From assembly GCA_963735175.1 (NCBI GenBank), contig CAVTJX010000016.1, forward strand, positions 1 through 64,000: a stretch of DNA of 64,000 bases. The letters run 5' to 3'. Under the pieces are notes generated by a model. It did not search any database. It was not told the DNA's origin and saw only the letters and a list, made by a program, of their open reading frames with translations. Shown one piece after another: positions 38,591 to 48,522 of this stretch (the stretch's first letter is position 1; the number at the start of each line of letters is the position of its first letter). Source of the stretch: CAVTJX01 sp963735175 (lineage in GTDB: Bacteria > Electryoneota > RPQS01). Position numbers and translations under genes: made by a program.

Positions 38591-38841
38591 GCTTCCAGCG
38601 ACACCTTCTCGAGCTTCCAGTTGTGCGTGCGTTCGTTGTAGCAGAGCTCGAAGATGTCGGGACCTTCGGTCATGACGGCGAAATGGTGGAAGCGGACCGC
38701 GCCTTCTTCGCTCTGCCAGCCGCCGTTAATGCTGTTGATCCGGTAGATTTTTTCGCGCCACCGGAACTTGAGAGGCATGACGCGGCTCGCCCGGAACAGG
38801 GCGATTACTTCCACCGCCTCCTGGATTTCTTCGATTCTCAT
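38587..38841 (-). CDS. Small protein translated with DNA polymerase IV (DUF6504-like)
   Basis: 84 residues from the ATG at 38841 (MRIEEIQE); a longer form would start at 38877. The core FRWREKIYRINSINGGW and FELCYNERTHNWKLEKV resembles DUF6504-type proteins found beside Y-family polymerases. Its stop overlaps the dinB start. A specific function is not known to me. A promoter is at 38928-38955. Confidence 0.7.
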   Translation of the reverse strand: MRIEEIQEAVEVIALFRASRVMPLKFRWREKIYRINSINGGWQSEEGAVRFHHFAVMTEGPDIFELCYNERTHNWKLEKVSLEA

Positions 38842-38927
38842 CGCAAATTTGCCTTTGAACATCTGAATAAACAACATTCAAAAAAGAAGACTCCGGACTC
38901 CGGAATCTTGTTCATATGTGCAAATAC

Positions 38928-38955
38928 AATATACGTACATTTTCGGATTTGTCAA
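38928..38955 (-). promoter_or_regulatory. Promoter with operator-like dyad upstream of dinB
   Basis: Minus strand TTGACA (38955-38950), 16 bases, TATATT (38933-38928). The stretch from TGTACGTATA to TATTTGCACA over the -10 is an imperfect dyad (7 of 10 positions), suggesting a damage-response operator; the regulator is unknown. Confidence 0.55.
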
Positions 38956-39145
38956 GTCCGCTTACGACATGGAGATTAAGCCGCGAAGCCCCGGACAAAA
39001 AAATCCCCGCGGCTGCGGGTGACGGGGGTTACAAAGTGAATTGCGCGGGGAAACGCAGTGCAAAGATGACATCGGATCATAAGTGGTGATCCTCAGCTAA
39101 GGTTAATCCGCAATTGCATCGTTCAGAAGAAAAGATAGTCTTGTT

Positions 39146-41588
39146 TCAACGAAGAAGTAGAATGCGCTGCGTGGTACTGAGCTCACCGGCACTCAACCGC
39201 ACAAAGTAGAATCCACTGGCAAGCTCTTCAGCCAGCAGCGGTTCACTGTATTCGCCTGCGGTCATCCGCCCCAGATCTTTGCGAAGCACCGCTCGGCCCA
39301 ATATATCGTACAGCGTGAGCGTGACTTCACACGGCACGGGCAATGTGAAGCGCAAGGTGGTGGTGCTGTTAAAGGGAATAGGGAAGCAAGACAGGCTGAA
39401 GTATGCGGGCGGAAGGATGGGTGGAGGTTCCACCGCATCAATCCACGGTAACGAAAACTGGCAGAGTACAGCATCGCCCCAGCCAATCTGATTAGGCTGG
39501 TAAGCATCTGGCGTCAGCGGAAATTCTGGGCAATCGCTCTCCCCCGCCAACCAAACGGTGTTGTCTAGGCCGACCTGCACACGGTGAAATTCGTCAAAGT
39601 CGTAGCCACCCATGAGCGTACTGTAGCGGAGCGTCGACAGATCGGCGGATAATACCGCCCACCAAGCATCTCCCCACTCCGGACCGATCACCGAATCCAA
39701 TGTTCCCGGCGTTGTCGGAAAACCGTCACCCGCAGCGTATCCGCAAAGGACCACGCTGCTGTCGGTTGGTACCCATGATACACTGTTTGCGGCAAGGGAC
39801 CCACCTGGCTGCCGCATACTTAAAACGGTGCTACTTACCACCGTGGCGGGTAAGTCAAGATATGTAACGAAAGCCTTGGTGTTCCCAGAATGTGTGGTAT
39901 CGAAAGCGCCACTCGTGACGGGGAAGTTGGCTGACCGGGTCCAGCCTGCTAGCAACAGGCGGTCCTCTGATTGCGGCAACACCGTGTTGATGCTTGTTTC
40001 GCCATTGCCGCCGAAATAGGAACTGTATTCCACCTCAGCGGTAGCCAGATTCAACTGCGCAAGAAAAGCAGTATGGGTGCCTTGCATCTCCGGTTGTAGC
40101 GCATCCGGCGTGATCACAATCCCACCAGCCGAGCCGGCGCTCCCTGTGATCCAGATGCGCCACGGTGCAGTCACCACTATTTTGTTAGCATAAACCACCG
40201 ACGTCCCGGGGAAGAATGAGGAATAGAAGGATTTGTGCCGTCGCCGGATTGAAGACGGAGACATATGCGGCTTGGATGCCCTGAAACTGGGGGAAGAGCG
40301 CATCGGGGGTAATCACAAAATCAGGCGAGTTGGTATGGCCGTAAATATACACCAGCCCGGTGCTGTCGAGTTGCAGGTTGATCACATAGTCCTGGTCACC
40401 AACACCCCCAAAGTAGCTGCTAAAGACCAATACCGTGCCGTCGGCGGACAGCCGACAGAAGTAGGATTCAAATTCGCCGGCATAAACGGTATCCACGGCG
40501 TCCGCCGATAGTGGCCAATCACCGCTATGGGTAGACCCTCCGAGGTAGATTTCGCAGGTTGGAGTAATCGTCATACAGCGGGGAGTCTCCTCATCGCTGC
40601 CGCCGAGATACGTGCTAAATATCAACGACTGGCCATTGGCGGTAAAGCGGGTGATGAAGATGTCATAGCTCCCACACAATGAATCCTGATAGGCTCCAGG
40701 AGTGGTGGGCAGCGTGCTGGAATTCGTTGTGCCGCTAACAACCAGCGATTGATCGCGGGGGTCGATCAGAAATTCATCGAATTCTTCCCAACCCTTGCCC
40801 CCGAAGAAAGTGCTGTAAAGTAATGGATCGATTATCAGTTCCTGCTGCGGGTCGTAGCCGTCCAAGCTGAAGCAGTAGCTGGAATCGCTGGTCAGGCGGT
40901 AGCGGCAGGGGATGGCGCGGCCTTGCTGGAAGGCAGTGGAGGCTTGCTCGGTGAGCGGGCCGAGGGATGTCGGCAACACGAGGTTGCCAGAAGCATCCAA
41001 AGTTAATGGCGCAGTCAGACCTTCAATCTGAAGCTGGATCTGCTGTGCATCGACCCCAGCCAGCAGATAGTAAACCAGTTCCACACCTCCGGGCTTCAGC
41101 ACGTATTCCACATCGATCCCCGGCCAGACCTCTTGCGATAGCACCCGCTGATAATGTCCCACGCGGCTCTTCCACCGGCTGCTGTCCCTGCCGAGGAAGT
41201 AATTGCTGTAACTCGCCAGCTTGTCTTCGCCGAGCAGAGTCGGACACGTGTTAGCATCTAAAAACGTCAGTCGTAGCACATGCCCACGGACGCTGACAGG
41301 CTCGGGGAGGCGGTCTTGTCCCCCGTCCTTCCACGGCTCCCGCAAATGCTTTCGGGCAATGCCTTTCCCCTTATCCCGGCTCTGCAAGTCGAGGACGAGG
41401 CCCCGTTCCGTCACAAACGCAACTCCATGCCCCAACGCGGCACGGTAGCGAAACTCGCCTTGCCACTGCCCCTGGTTCTCCACAAAGTAGACAGACGGCG
41501 GCACCACGGACGAAGCTTGGCTGATGGAAGCTACCAGCAGACTGAGCACGAAAAGCAGTCTTCGCATCGTAAATTGATCGCTATTCAT
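39146..41588 (-). CDS. SBBP beta-propeller protein with sorting tail, one frameshift
   Basis: Large secreted protein, about 814 residues when joined (shift near 40222). Signal peptide MRRLLFVLSLLVASISQAS; then a DUF7948-like N-terminal domain, and several SBBP repeats (YSTFFGGKGWEEFDEF, STYLGGSDEE, SSYFGGVGDQDY, SSYFGGNGETS). The C-terminal tail FPIPFNSTTTLRFTLP...LYDILGRAVLRKDL ending QRILLLR is a type IX-like sorting domain. ATG at 41588; 41567 is also possible. Confidence 0.82.
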
Positions 41589-41742
41589 AGGGTACCCGCA
41601 GGAAACAAAAATGCCCAACCCCAATCATCTCGGGGCAAGGCGAGTTAGAAATCCAATCCGAATACGTCTTACCAACCACCGCGATGTCGTCATCGGTCCC
41701 CCGATCTATGCACCCCGGCCTCGGCAGCATAACGATAGTGAT

Positions 41743-41771
41743 AAACTAATCCTGATCCGGTTAAAAGTCAA
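41743..41771 (-). promoter_or_regulatory. Promoter of the SBBP gene
   Basis: Minus strand TTGACT (41771-41766), 17 bases, TAGTTT (41748-41743). Confidence 0.7.
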
Positions 41772-42036
41772 GCAATTTGTGACATTTCCCGCCGCGGATA
41801 GGCCAAGGCACATGCTTTGGCGGGAAACCATCCCGTACTTGACGCAATATATCGAATGTCGTGTTAATTTTCAAAGATTTTCCGTGGAGACCGGTCTGTT
41901 ACCGTGCCGAGCCACGCCTCTGCTTCATCGTTCCCATGTGAACGCACCCCGCCTTCACAAACTCCCACCCCCCGCTCTACGGCCACTTCCGAAAATTCCC
42001 ACACCAGCATCCCCAATATTCCCACCTTATTAGAAC

Positions 42037-42048
42037 ATTTGTACAAAT
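42037..42048. promoter_or_regulatory. Perfect palindrome next to an orphan promoter
   Basis: ATTTGTACAAAT is a 12-bp perfect palindrome six bases upstream of TTGACA at 42054. A related half-site (ATATTTAGTAC) follows the -10. Confidence 0.5.
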
Positions 42049-42053
42049 ATTGA

Positions 42054-42083
42054 TTGACAATAGGCGCTTTGTGAATGTATATT
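42054..42083 (+). promoter_or_regulatory. Orphan promoter
   Basis: TTGACA (42054-42059), 18-base spacer, TATATT (42078-42083) pointing away from the SBBP gene towards the subtilase 3' end. Confidence 0.5.
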
Positions 42084-42197
42084 TAGTACATGGGATACAA
42101 ATACAGACTGTCTTTTGGCATTCATCCTTCTTCGCACTTCATTTACTGCACTTCCGTTCCGTCGTTTTTTTTGCATCCCCCTGATTTTCAGAAAAAA

Positions 42198-42225
42198 CCG
42201 CGCGGGGTGAGGACACCCCGCGCGG
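42198..42225 (-). terminator. GC-rich palindrome, copy 2, terminator of the subtilase gene
   Basis: 12-bp arms CCGCGCGGGGTG (42198-42209) and CACCCCGCGCGG (42214-42225). On the minus strand it is followed by a six-T run, so it works as a terminator for the subtilase gene. Confidence 0.85.
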
Positions 42226-42287
42226 CGTAGTCATGTCATCGCCGACATGAAAGCAACGACGGCGATCATGGATTCAACATCACATCT

Positions 42288-45049
42288 CTACTTCAGCAAC
42301 ATCATGCGCGTGGTGGCGCTGAAGCCGTCGGCCTCGATGTGGGCGAGGTAGGTGCCGCTGGCGAGGCCCGAGCCATCAAAGCGAATGGTGTGCGCGCCGG
42401 CGCCGAGCGAACGATTGACCAGTGTCGTCACCTGGCGGCCCAGCATGTCGTAGATGCGCAGCGAGACGATGGCCGTGCGCGGCAGGTCAAACGCGATTGT
42501 CGTCGACGGATTGAAGGGATTAGGATAGTTGCTGTGGAGAGCGAAGCCCTGCGGCGCCGCGGTGTCGCACGCGGCGGATCGGCGGAAACGGCTTCCGCGC
42601 CCAGCCAGTTGAGCGTGTTGCGGATGGTCACCGTGTGGTGCGTCGAGCCGCCGCTGCCGCAGGCGGATTCCAGCGCGAAGGCGTAGAAGGCGGTCTTATA
42701 GACGCCGTTGTCGTAGCGCACCGCGCCGAAGCCACTGTCGGCGAGATCGTACTTGTAGAAACCCACCGCGTCGCCGAGGGGCACGATTTCGTCGGGGCCG
42801 ACGTTGCCGTTGCCGGCGCAACCGCCGCCGATGAGCAGCAGCCGCGTGCCCGCCGAAATCGGATCGTTCAGTTCGCCGTGCAGCATGAGCGTGCCGGGCA
42901 GGCCGGCGCTCTGGCAGTGCAGGTAATCGGAATAGAACGACGAGCCGGCGAGCTGCTCGTCGACGCCCTGACCGGCAAGGAACAGGCGGCCGCCGGCATC
43001 CAGGAACTGCGCGAGCATCGCCCGGTTTTCCGTGGAAATCGAGGTCACGCTGTCATTGCCGCAGACCCAGAGGATATAGCGGTAGTCCTGAATATCGCTC
43101 CACTGCGGTTCGCCCTGAGCGGTGACCGACCAGACGTCGTGGATGTATTCCGTAATCGCATCGATGCGGAGGGCGGATTCAAAGAACGAATGGTACGTAA
43201 ACACGCCGTCGTCGGCCACAAGCAGCACCGGCGGGCGGCCGATTTCCACGAGGAACGTAAGTTCCTGATAGTAATCATAGTCGCCACTGATGGCAAGTTT
43301 CAAGGTGGCCCAATGCGATTGCGGAATCTCCGGGGTGACGGTTAATGTCAGCGGGCTCGCGGCATTGTCGAAGGACGCGCCGGGGGCCAGCACGCCGCCA
43401 TTGAACGACTCGTTGCCGAGTATCAGGAACGGATCTTCCGTGGTCACGACAACCTGCAGGTTGGACGCCGGCTGCCAGTTCACGTCGTTTTGCAGCGTGA
43501 GCACGACCGACGCGGTTTCACCCGGTTCGAGGCGGCCGTCACCGTCGTTATCACCGGATTGCGCGAAGTTGGCGATGGCCAGTTTGGGGAGCATCGTCTG
43601 CAGCGGAAGCAGGGCGTCGATGCGGCCATGACCAAGGTCACTTAAGGGATGATCCGGATTCAGCGCGGAGATATCAATGCAGTGGGCGAACACGAGGTCC
43701 ACCAGATCCTGATTGGAATAGTTGGGCAGAATCGACCAGAGCAGCCCAAAGACGCCGGCGGCGTTGGGGCTGGCCATGGACGTGCCGGGATAGGCGGCAT
43801 AGCCGGGGATCACGGTCGACGTCACCATGTCGCCGGGCGAGTAAATGTCGACCCAGGTACCGAAGTTGGAGAAATCGGAGAGCACATCGTCGTTGCTGAC
43901 GGAACCGACCGCCACCACGTTGGCATGCGCCGCGGGATAGTGAATGGTGGAGACACTGTCGTTGCCGGCGGCTCCGACGAGAATCGCGCCATTGGCCCAC
44001 GAGGCGTTGATCGCCTGGGCTTCCGCGGTCGAAGGGAAGTCGGAGCCATAGGACATGTTGATGATCCGCGCGCCGCGCGCGGTCGCCCACGTGATCCCGG
44101 CAGTGGCCGACGCGGAGTTGATCAATCCGGGGATATTGTGATCGGCCGGTTTGTAGCCGCAGCGGATCGCGATCACGCGAGCGTTCCAGTTGACGCCGGC
44201 GACGCCGACGCCATTGTTGCCCACCGCGCCCATCAAGCCCGTCACGTGCGTGCCGTGATCTTCGATACTGGTCGGGTCGTTATCTTCCACGTTGTCGCAA
44301 TCCTCGCCCGGCCAGCATTGGGACTGCGGCACGCCGCGCATGAAGTCCCAGCCGATGAAATCGTCATCCTTGCCGTCGAGGTCGTCGTCGTAGCCGTTGA
44401 TATCTTCCTGATCGCCGGGGAAGGTGGTATCCGTGTAGAGGACTCCGTTCTGATTGGCGTCTTCGCCCTCATTGATCCAGAGGTTGTCCTTGAGATCAGG
44501 GTGCCGCCACCAGACGCCGCCGTCGATGGCGACCATGATGATTTCGCGCGAACCGGTGGAGAAGTCCCATACCGGCGGGCAGTTCATCAGCCGCTTGTCC
44601 CATTGCGCCTGCCAGAGCGGATCGTTCGGCTCGCGGTCGAGGACAGGCCGCAGCAGATCGGGCTCGACGTAGTCGACGTTCGGGTCACGCTCGAACTCGT
44701 CGATCATGGCGAGGATGTCGGTCTCCTGGGGAACGTCGAGCGCCACGGTGCGGAAAAAATCGGGAACGACGGCCAGCAGCGCCAGGGTTTTGTCATCGAC
44801 GATGCGGGACATCGTGGCGACGCGGTAGCGCGTGAAGAGCGCGTCCACCGAGGGCACGCCGATGGTCACCGCGGCATCGAGATGCGCGGCCTGCTTGTCG
44901 TGGAGCACAGCACCGGCACTCTCGCGGAAGTTTACAATCAGCCGGCCCGGCAGATACTCGGCGCCGATCCAGTCACTGCCACGGCCGACGGCAGTCCCCG
45001 GCAGGGCCCAGAGCGCGAACAACGTCACAGCTACCAGCAAACGCTTCAT
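42288..45049 (-). CDS. Subtilisin-like serine protease with sorting tail, one frameshift
   Basis: Secreted S8 protease of about 920 residues. Signal peptide ends ALPGTAVG. The catalytic triad is Asp in MVAIDGGVW, His in EDHGTHVTGL and Ser in GTSMASPNAAG, with oxyanion Asn in GAAGND. Beyond the protease come an Ig-like region and a glutamine-amidotransferase-like fold. The frame shifts near 42568 just before the sorting tail (NPFNPSTTIAFDLP ... TTRMMLLK), which a single-frame reading would lose. AGGAGAGAG lies before the ATG. Confidence 0.9.
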
Positions 45050-45271
45050 GACTCTCTCCTTGAAGTCGAAGGGGAAAAGCAGTCCTCGGAGAGGCCGCTT
45101 CCTCGATAATTGCAGCATGGAAATTGCCGATTGGCAACGAAGCCTACAGCCCATCTGACGCGCATACGCGCCCGGCGGCCACGCTTGATTTACCAAAAAT
45201 AAAACAATCAGATAGAGGGGATATTCCGCGGCAGGCTCAGGCGGGGAACCACCGTTCCGGGTAAACTTTAT

Positions 45272-45300
45272 AAGTTAAGAATTTATCGAATGAAAGTCAA
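45272..45300 (-). promoter_or_regulatory. Promoter of the subtilase gene
   Basis: Minus strand TTGACT (45300-45295), 17-base spacer, TAACTT (45277-45272), about 220 bases before the ATG. Confidence 0.7.
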
Positions 45301-45412
45301 TCAAGCGGGAGTATCCCCGGAGTAATGATGCAAAACTGGGGCTACAATTTATGTATTTAATATACAATGATTAAAGATTGCCAATTCCCTTTATAACGCG
45401 CAATGATTGCAC

Positions 45413-45428
45413 ACTTATGCGCATAAGT
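45413..45428. promoter_or_regulatory. 16-bp perfect palindrome, operator candidate
   Basis: ACTTATGC followed directly by GCATAAGT. It lies between the subtilase promoter and the secretin end. Confidence 0.5.
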
Positions 45429-45483
45429 TGCGTTTACTGAGGATCGACGCGAACCGATAGGTCCGACGGCCGCAAATGACAAA

Positions 45484-45511
45484 CCGCGCGGGGTGAGGGC
45501 ACCCCGCGCGG
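45484..45511. repeat. GC-rich palindrome, copy 3
   Basis: Arms CCGCGCGGGGTG (45484-45495) and CACCCCGCGCGG (45500-45511), identical in the arms to 42198-42225, lying past the pilQ stop. The minus-strand T-run is short here, so a terminator is possible but weaker. Confidence 0.8.
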
Positions 45512-45543
45512 CGAGTTCGAAGCCTATGTCGTCGTCAGCCGGG

Positions 45544-46833
45544 TCAGCGCTTCGTCAGCGTGGCCGGAATCACGTGCGGCGTCACAAAGACGAGAATTTC
45601 GGTCTTGTCGATGGTCTTGGCAGTGTAGCTGAAGAGCCGGCCAAAGAGCGGTATCGCATGCAGCAGCGGCACGCGCTTCTCCAGCAGACCGTCCTTCGAA
45701 CGGATGACGCCGCCGATGACGACGGTTTCGCCGTCCTTGACCAGCAGATTCGTCTTGACCTCCGACGTCAGGATGATGATGCCGCCGGAGACGGTGGACT
45801 CACCGGAGAGATCCGAGACTTCGGGGTTCAGCGCCATCAGCACTTCGTTGTTGGGGTTGATATGCGGCGTCACCGTCAGCTTAACCGCCACATCGAAGAA
45901 CTGCGTGACGAGGTTGCCGGATTTGTCGAGAATGTTGATCGGGATGCGCTTGCCGGACAGAATCACCGCTTGCTCGTTGTCGTTGATCAGCACCGATGGC
46001 TGCGATAAAATACTGGCCTTGCGGTTGAGTTCGAGCGCGGAGATCGCCGCCGTCACGTCCACGCCATTCTGCAGCCGGCCAAAGGTGAACGAGCCGCCGG
46101 GATTCTGCAAACCCAGGTCGACCTGGCCACCGGCGCGGGTGTTGGCGACGGGATTGTTCAGATTACCGGCCGTCCAGTTGACGCCGATTTCGCGGCTGGC
46201 AATGATGTCGACCTCGACGAACTTGGATTCGATCAACACCTGCGCCGTAGGCCGGTCGAGGGTGTGGATGATGGAATCCATGCTCTGCACGACGAGCGGG
46301 ATGTCACTGACGATCAGCGAGTTGGCGCGGATGTCGGCCTGGGCCTTGCCGCGCTCGGAGAGCAATTTGACCACGACATCCTGCAGGCGGTCGGCGCGGG
46401 CGTACTCGATCTGGTAGACCTTGGTCGTCAGGTTTTCGGTCTTGCGCGCGACGTCGAAATCCTTGTGCGTGGAGACGCGGATGATGCCCTCTGACTCGAA
46501 GGCCACGAAGTCGTTCATCTTGAGCACGTTGTCGAGGGCGTCGCGCCAGGGGACGTCGTGCAGCAGCACGGTGACGGGGCCCTTGACTTCGGAGCCGGCG
46601 ACGATATTCATGCCGGAGAATTCGGAAATACTGCGCAGCACGGTGCGGATGTCGGCTTCCTCGACGTTCAGCGAGATGCGCCCGCCGGCGCCGTGATAGG
46701 GGGCCACCTGCGCGAGCGCGGGCAGCATCAGCCCGCAAAGGCCGAGCAGCAGCGACGCCAGACGGAGGTGCGACGCCAATAGTTTAGTTCCCCGATTCGG
46801 GGATAGAGTTGTTGAATTCCCGCGCACGGTCAC
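45544..46833 (-). CDS. pilQ: Type IV pilus secretin PilQ
   Basis: Outer-membrane ring through which the pilus passes. 429 residues, shorter than classical PilQ (about 700) because no AMIN domains are present. Order: hydrophobic leader, STN domain (ISLNVEEADIRTVLRSISEFSGMNIV), one N1-type repeat (RADRLQDVVVKLL), then the secretin barrel (VEVDIIASREIGVNW ... VVIGGVIRSKDGL and the C-terminal KTEILVFVTPHV). GTG start overlaps the pilP stop. Last gene of the pilus set, followed by a GC-rich palindrome. Confidence 0.92.
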   Translation of the reverse strand: MTVRGNSTTLSPNRGTKLLASHLRLASLLLGLCGLMLPALAQVAPYHGAGGRISLNVEEADIRTVLRSISEFSGMNIVAGSEVKGPVTVLLHDVPWRDALDNVLKMNDFVAFESEGIIRVSTHKDFDVARKTENLTTKVYQIEYARADRLQDVVVKLLSERGKAQADIRANSLIVSDIPLVVQSMDSIIHTLDRPTAQVLIESKFVEVDIIASREIGVNWTAGNLNNPVANTRAGGQVDLGLQNPGGSFTFGRLQNGVDVTAAISALELNRKASILSQPSVLINDNEQAVILSGKRIPINILDKSGNLVTQFFDVAVKLTVTPHINPNNEVLMALNPEVSDLSGESTVSGGIIILTSEVKTNLLVKDGETVVIGGVIRSKDGLLEKRVPLLHAIPLFGRLFSYTAKTIDKTEILVFVTPHVIPATLTKR

Positions 46834-47348
46834 TTCCTCACTTTCAGGGTAATCCTGTCATAATCCCCGAAACTCGACACCGTGAAAACAGCCTGCGTCT
46901 GCGTGATTTCCACGACGCGGCCCTGGTAGATCGGGTCGCCCTCGCGCAGGAAAAACAAGGTGCCGTCCTTGTCCTTCACCATCGCCAACATGTCTTTTCC
47001 CGACCAGACGACGCCGGTGAGCGTCGCGCCTTCCATGAGCAGAAGGTCCGTATGGATCTCGCCGGTTTTACGCGAATCCACGAGCAGCGCGCGGAAGGGA
47101 TCGCGGCGGCCTCCGGCGTGGTAGGCCACCGGCGCCTCGCGGCGAAAAACGGTCTGCTCAAGTTTGTTGTGACGCGTCCCGCCCACCGAAGCCTCGTCCG
47201 GCGCGCCGGAGTAGATGTCCAGTGAATCGGCGTCCACCAGCCCGGTGGAGAGACCGGTCTCGTCACCGGGGATGACGTCCGGCGACTCCAATGCCCAGGC
47301 CGTCAGCGCGAACAGCGCCGCGCAGCAGACAAGCAAAGTGTATTTCAT
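46830..47348 (-). CDS. pilP: Type IV pilus assembly protein PilP-like
   Basis: 172 residues with a signal peptide ending WALES but no clear lipobox. A GGRRDPFRALL segment and the C-terminal HP domain (ATLTGVVWSGKDMLAMVKDKDG, FFLREGDPIYQGRVVEI) are typical of PilP, which links PilNO to the secretin. Its stop and start overlap pilQ and pilO. Confidence 0.87.
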   Translation of the reverse strand: MKYTLLVCCAALFALTAWALESPDVIPGDETGLSTGLVDADSLDIYSGAPDEASVGGTRHNKLEQTVFRREAPVAYHAGGRRDPFRALLVDSRKTGEIHTDLLLMEGATLTGVVWSGKDMLAMVKDKDGTLFFLREGDPIYQGRVVEITQTQAVFTVSSFGDYDRITLKVRK

Positions 47349-48050
47349 GCCTTGGTCCCTCCATCCGCGGTCTTCTTCGGCTGAGTAAGCTGTTTTACCC
47401 GCGGCGAGTCTGCGTCCTCACCGGTTTCGAGCGGCGGTGGCTTTTTGCCACCCTTGCCCGGCGCGGCAGCGACGGCCGGAGTCGTACCCAGTTCCTTGAA
47501 GATATAGATCGACACCATGAATTCGGCCTCCACCGTGTACGGGCCGCGCTCCTTGTTGGTGCGGAACGCGCTGAGACGCAGGCCGTTGATATTGACGATG
47601 CGTTCCATCGAGGCCACCGCCGAAAGGAATTCGCCGAGGTCGTGATACGTCGAGAAGCGTCTTGACCTGAATCGGGTTATCCCAGTAATAGGGCTTCTCG
47701 ATCGGATCGAGCGGTTTGAACAGCAGGAAGCTGACGTCGCGGCGCTGGCCCTCAAGGGTGACGGCCTTGAGGAGGTCTTCCATCTCTTTCTGCGTGGGCA
47801 GGAGTTCCTGGGCGAGATCCCAGCTCTGCATCAGCCGCGCATAGTCGTCCTGCACGGTCTGATAGTTGGCGGCGACGCGCTTGCCACGCGCCAGCAACTC
47901 GCTTTCCTGCTTGTGTTCCGCGACGAGAGTGGCGGTCAGTTCGCGGCGCGGCAGGTAGACGAAGTCGACATAGGCGTAGGCTACGCCGAAAAGCAGCGCC
48001 CCGATAATGATTCCCTTTTGCGTCGCGGGATTGCGAAGATTAATGCGCAT
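47345..48050 (-). CDS. pilO: Type IV pilus assembly protein PilO, one frameshift
   Basis: Inner-membrane protein, about 234 residues. Short cytoplasmic start, one transmembrane helix, coiled coil and a ferredoxin-like C-terminal domain; the tail is proline- and lysine-rich. The frame shifts near 47655 after NPIQVKT. The end overlaps the pilP start. In the type II secretion system the counterpart is GspM. Confidence 0.87.
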
Positions 48051-48059
48051 GCGGGTTCC

Positions 48060-48485
48060 TCACGATCCGCTCACCGGGACGAACATCGTCGTATCCACGG
48101 CGGGCAGGGTAAACGTGCTGCCCGGGCCGACGGTGATGCCGCCCGACCAGAGGAAGCGCTTGTTGTTGTAAAAGTACTGAACACTGAGATCGGCAAGATA
48201 GGCATAACCGGTCTCCGTGCGTCCGAGGAAGACCGCGCCTTCGAAGTGGCCGCGGCCATCGGTGAGTATCCAGCGGTCCGGGCCCTCGTACGGCGTATCG
48301 GAGTTCGGATCACTCTCGATCACCACTTGCACACCGGCCACACCCTGGGTATGGTCGGCGCCGGTAAAGACGTCGCCGGTGACCCGCGCCGAGCTGTTCC
48401 AGTCATCCGCTCCGTCTTCGCAGGCGACGCTCAGGACGAGCACGAGGCTCAGTCCCGCGGCCAGCGCAATCCATCGTCTCCTCAT
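48060..48485 (-). CDS. Putative lipoprotein in the pilus operon
   Basis: 141 residues from the ATG at 48485, chosen for GGAGG six bases upstream. The lipobox is LSVAC, and the mature part has a carboxypeptidase-regulatory-like beta sandwich (GDVFTGADHTQGVAGVQVVIESD). It lies between the PilMN fusion and pilO, where no such gene is usual. Function unknown. Confidence 0.75.
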   Translation of the reverse strand: MRRRWIALAAGLSLVLVLSVACEDGADDWNSSARVTGDVFTGADHTQGVAGVQVVIESDPNSDTPYEGPDRWILTDGRGHFEGAVFLGRTETGYAYLADLSVQYFYNNKRFLWSGGITVGPGSTFTLPAVDTTMFVPVSGS

Positions 48486-48522
48486 AAGATCCTCCACATC
48501 CCGTTCCGGTCTATGATTGGGA

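Larger units (their letters stand above)
41589..42287. other. Long spacer with promoters and palindromes
   Basis: About 700 bases. Contains the SBBP promoter, a palindrome at 42037-42048, a plus-strand promoter at 42054-42083 with no clear downstream gene, and the GC-rich palindrome at 42198. A 46-codon frame from ATG 42090 to 42230 exists after the orphan promoter, but it runs through the palindrome and has no ribosome site, so I do not call it a gene. A small RNA from about 42090 to 42225 is possible. Confidence 0.55.
45050..45543. other. Spacer between subtilase and secretin genes
   Basis: 494 bases with the subtilase promoter (45272-45300), a perfect palindrome (45413-45428) and the third GC-rich palindrome (45484-45511). 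No gene seen. Confidence 0.6.

Noticed and set aside
42090..42230. 46-codon open frame after the orphan promoter at 42054
   Set aside because: It runs through the GC-rich palindrome, has no ribosome site and resembles nothing known to me; a small RNA or plain spacer is likelier.
43649..45109. Long plus-strand frame over the subtilase gene (486 codons)
   Set aside because: Composition is antisense-like and the minus strand holds the catalytic triad.
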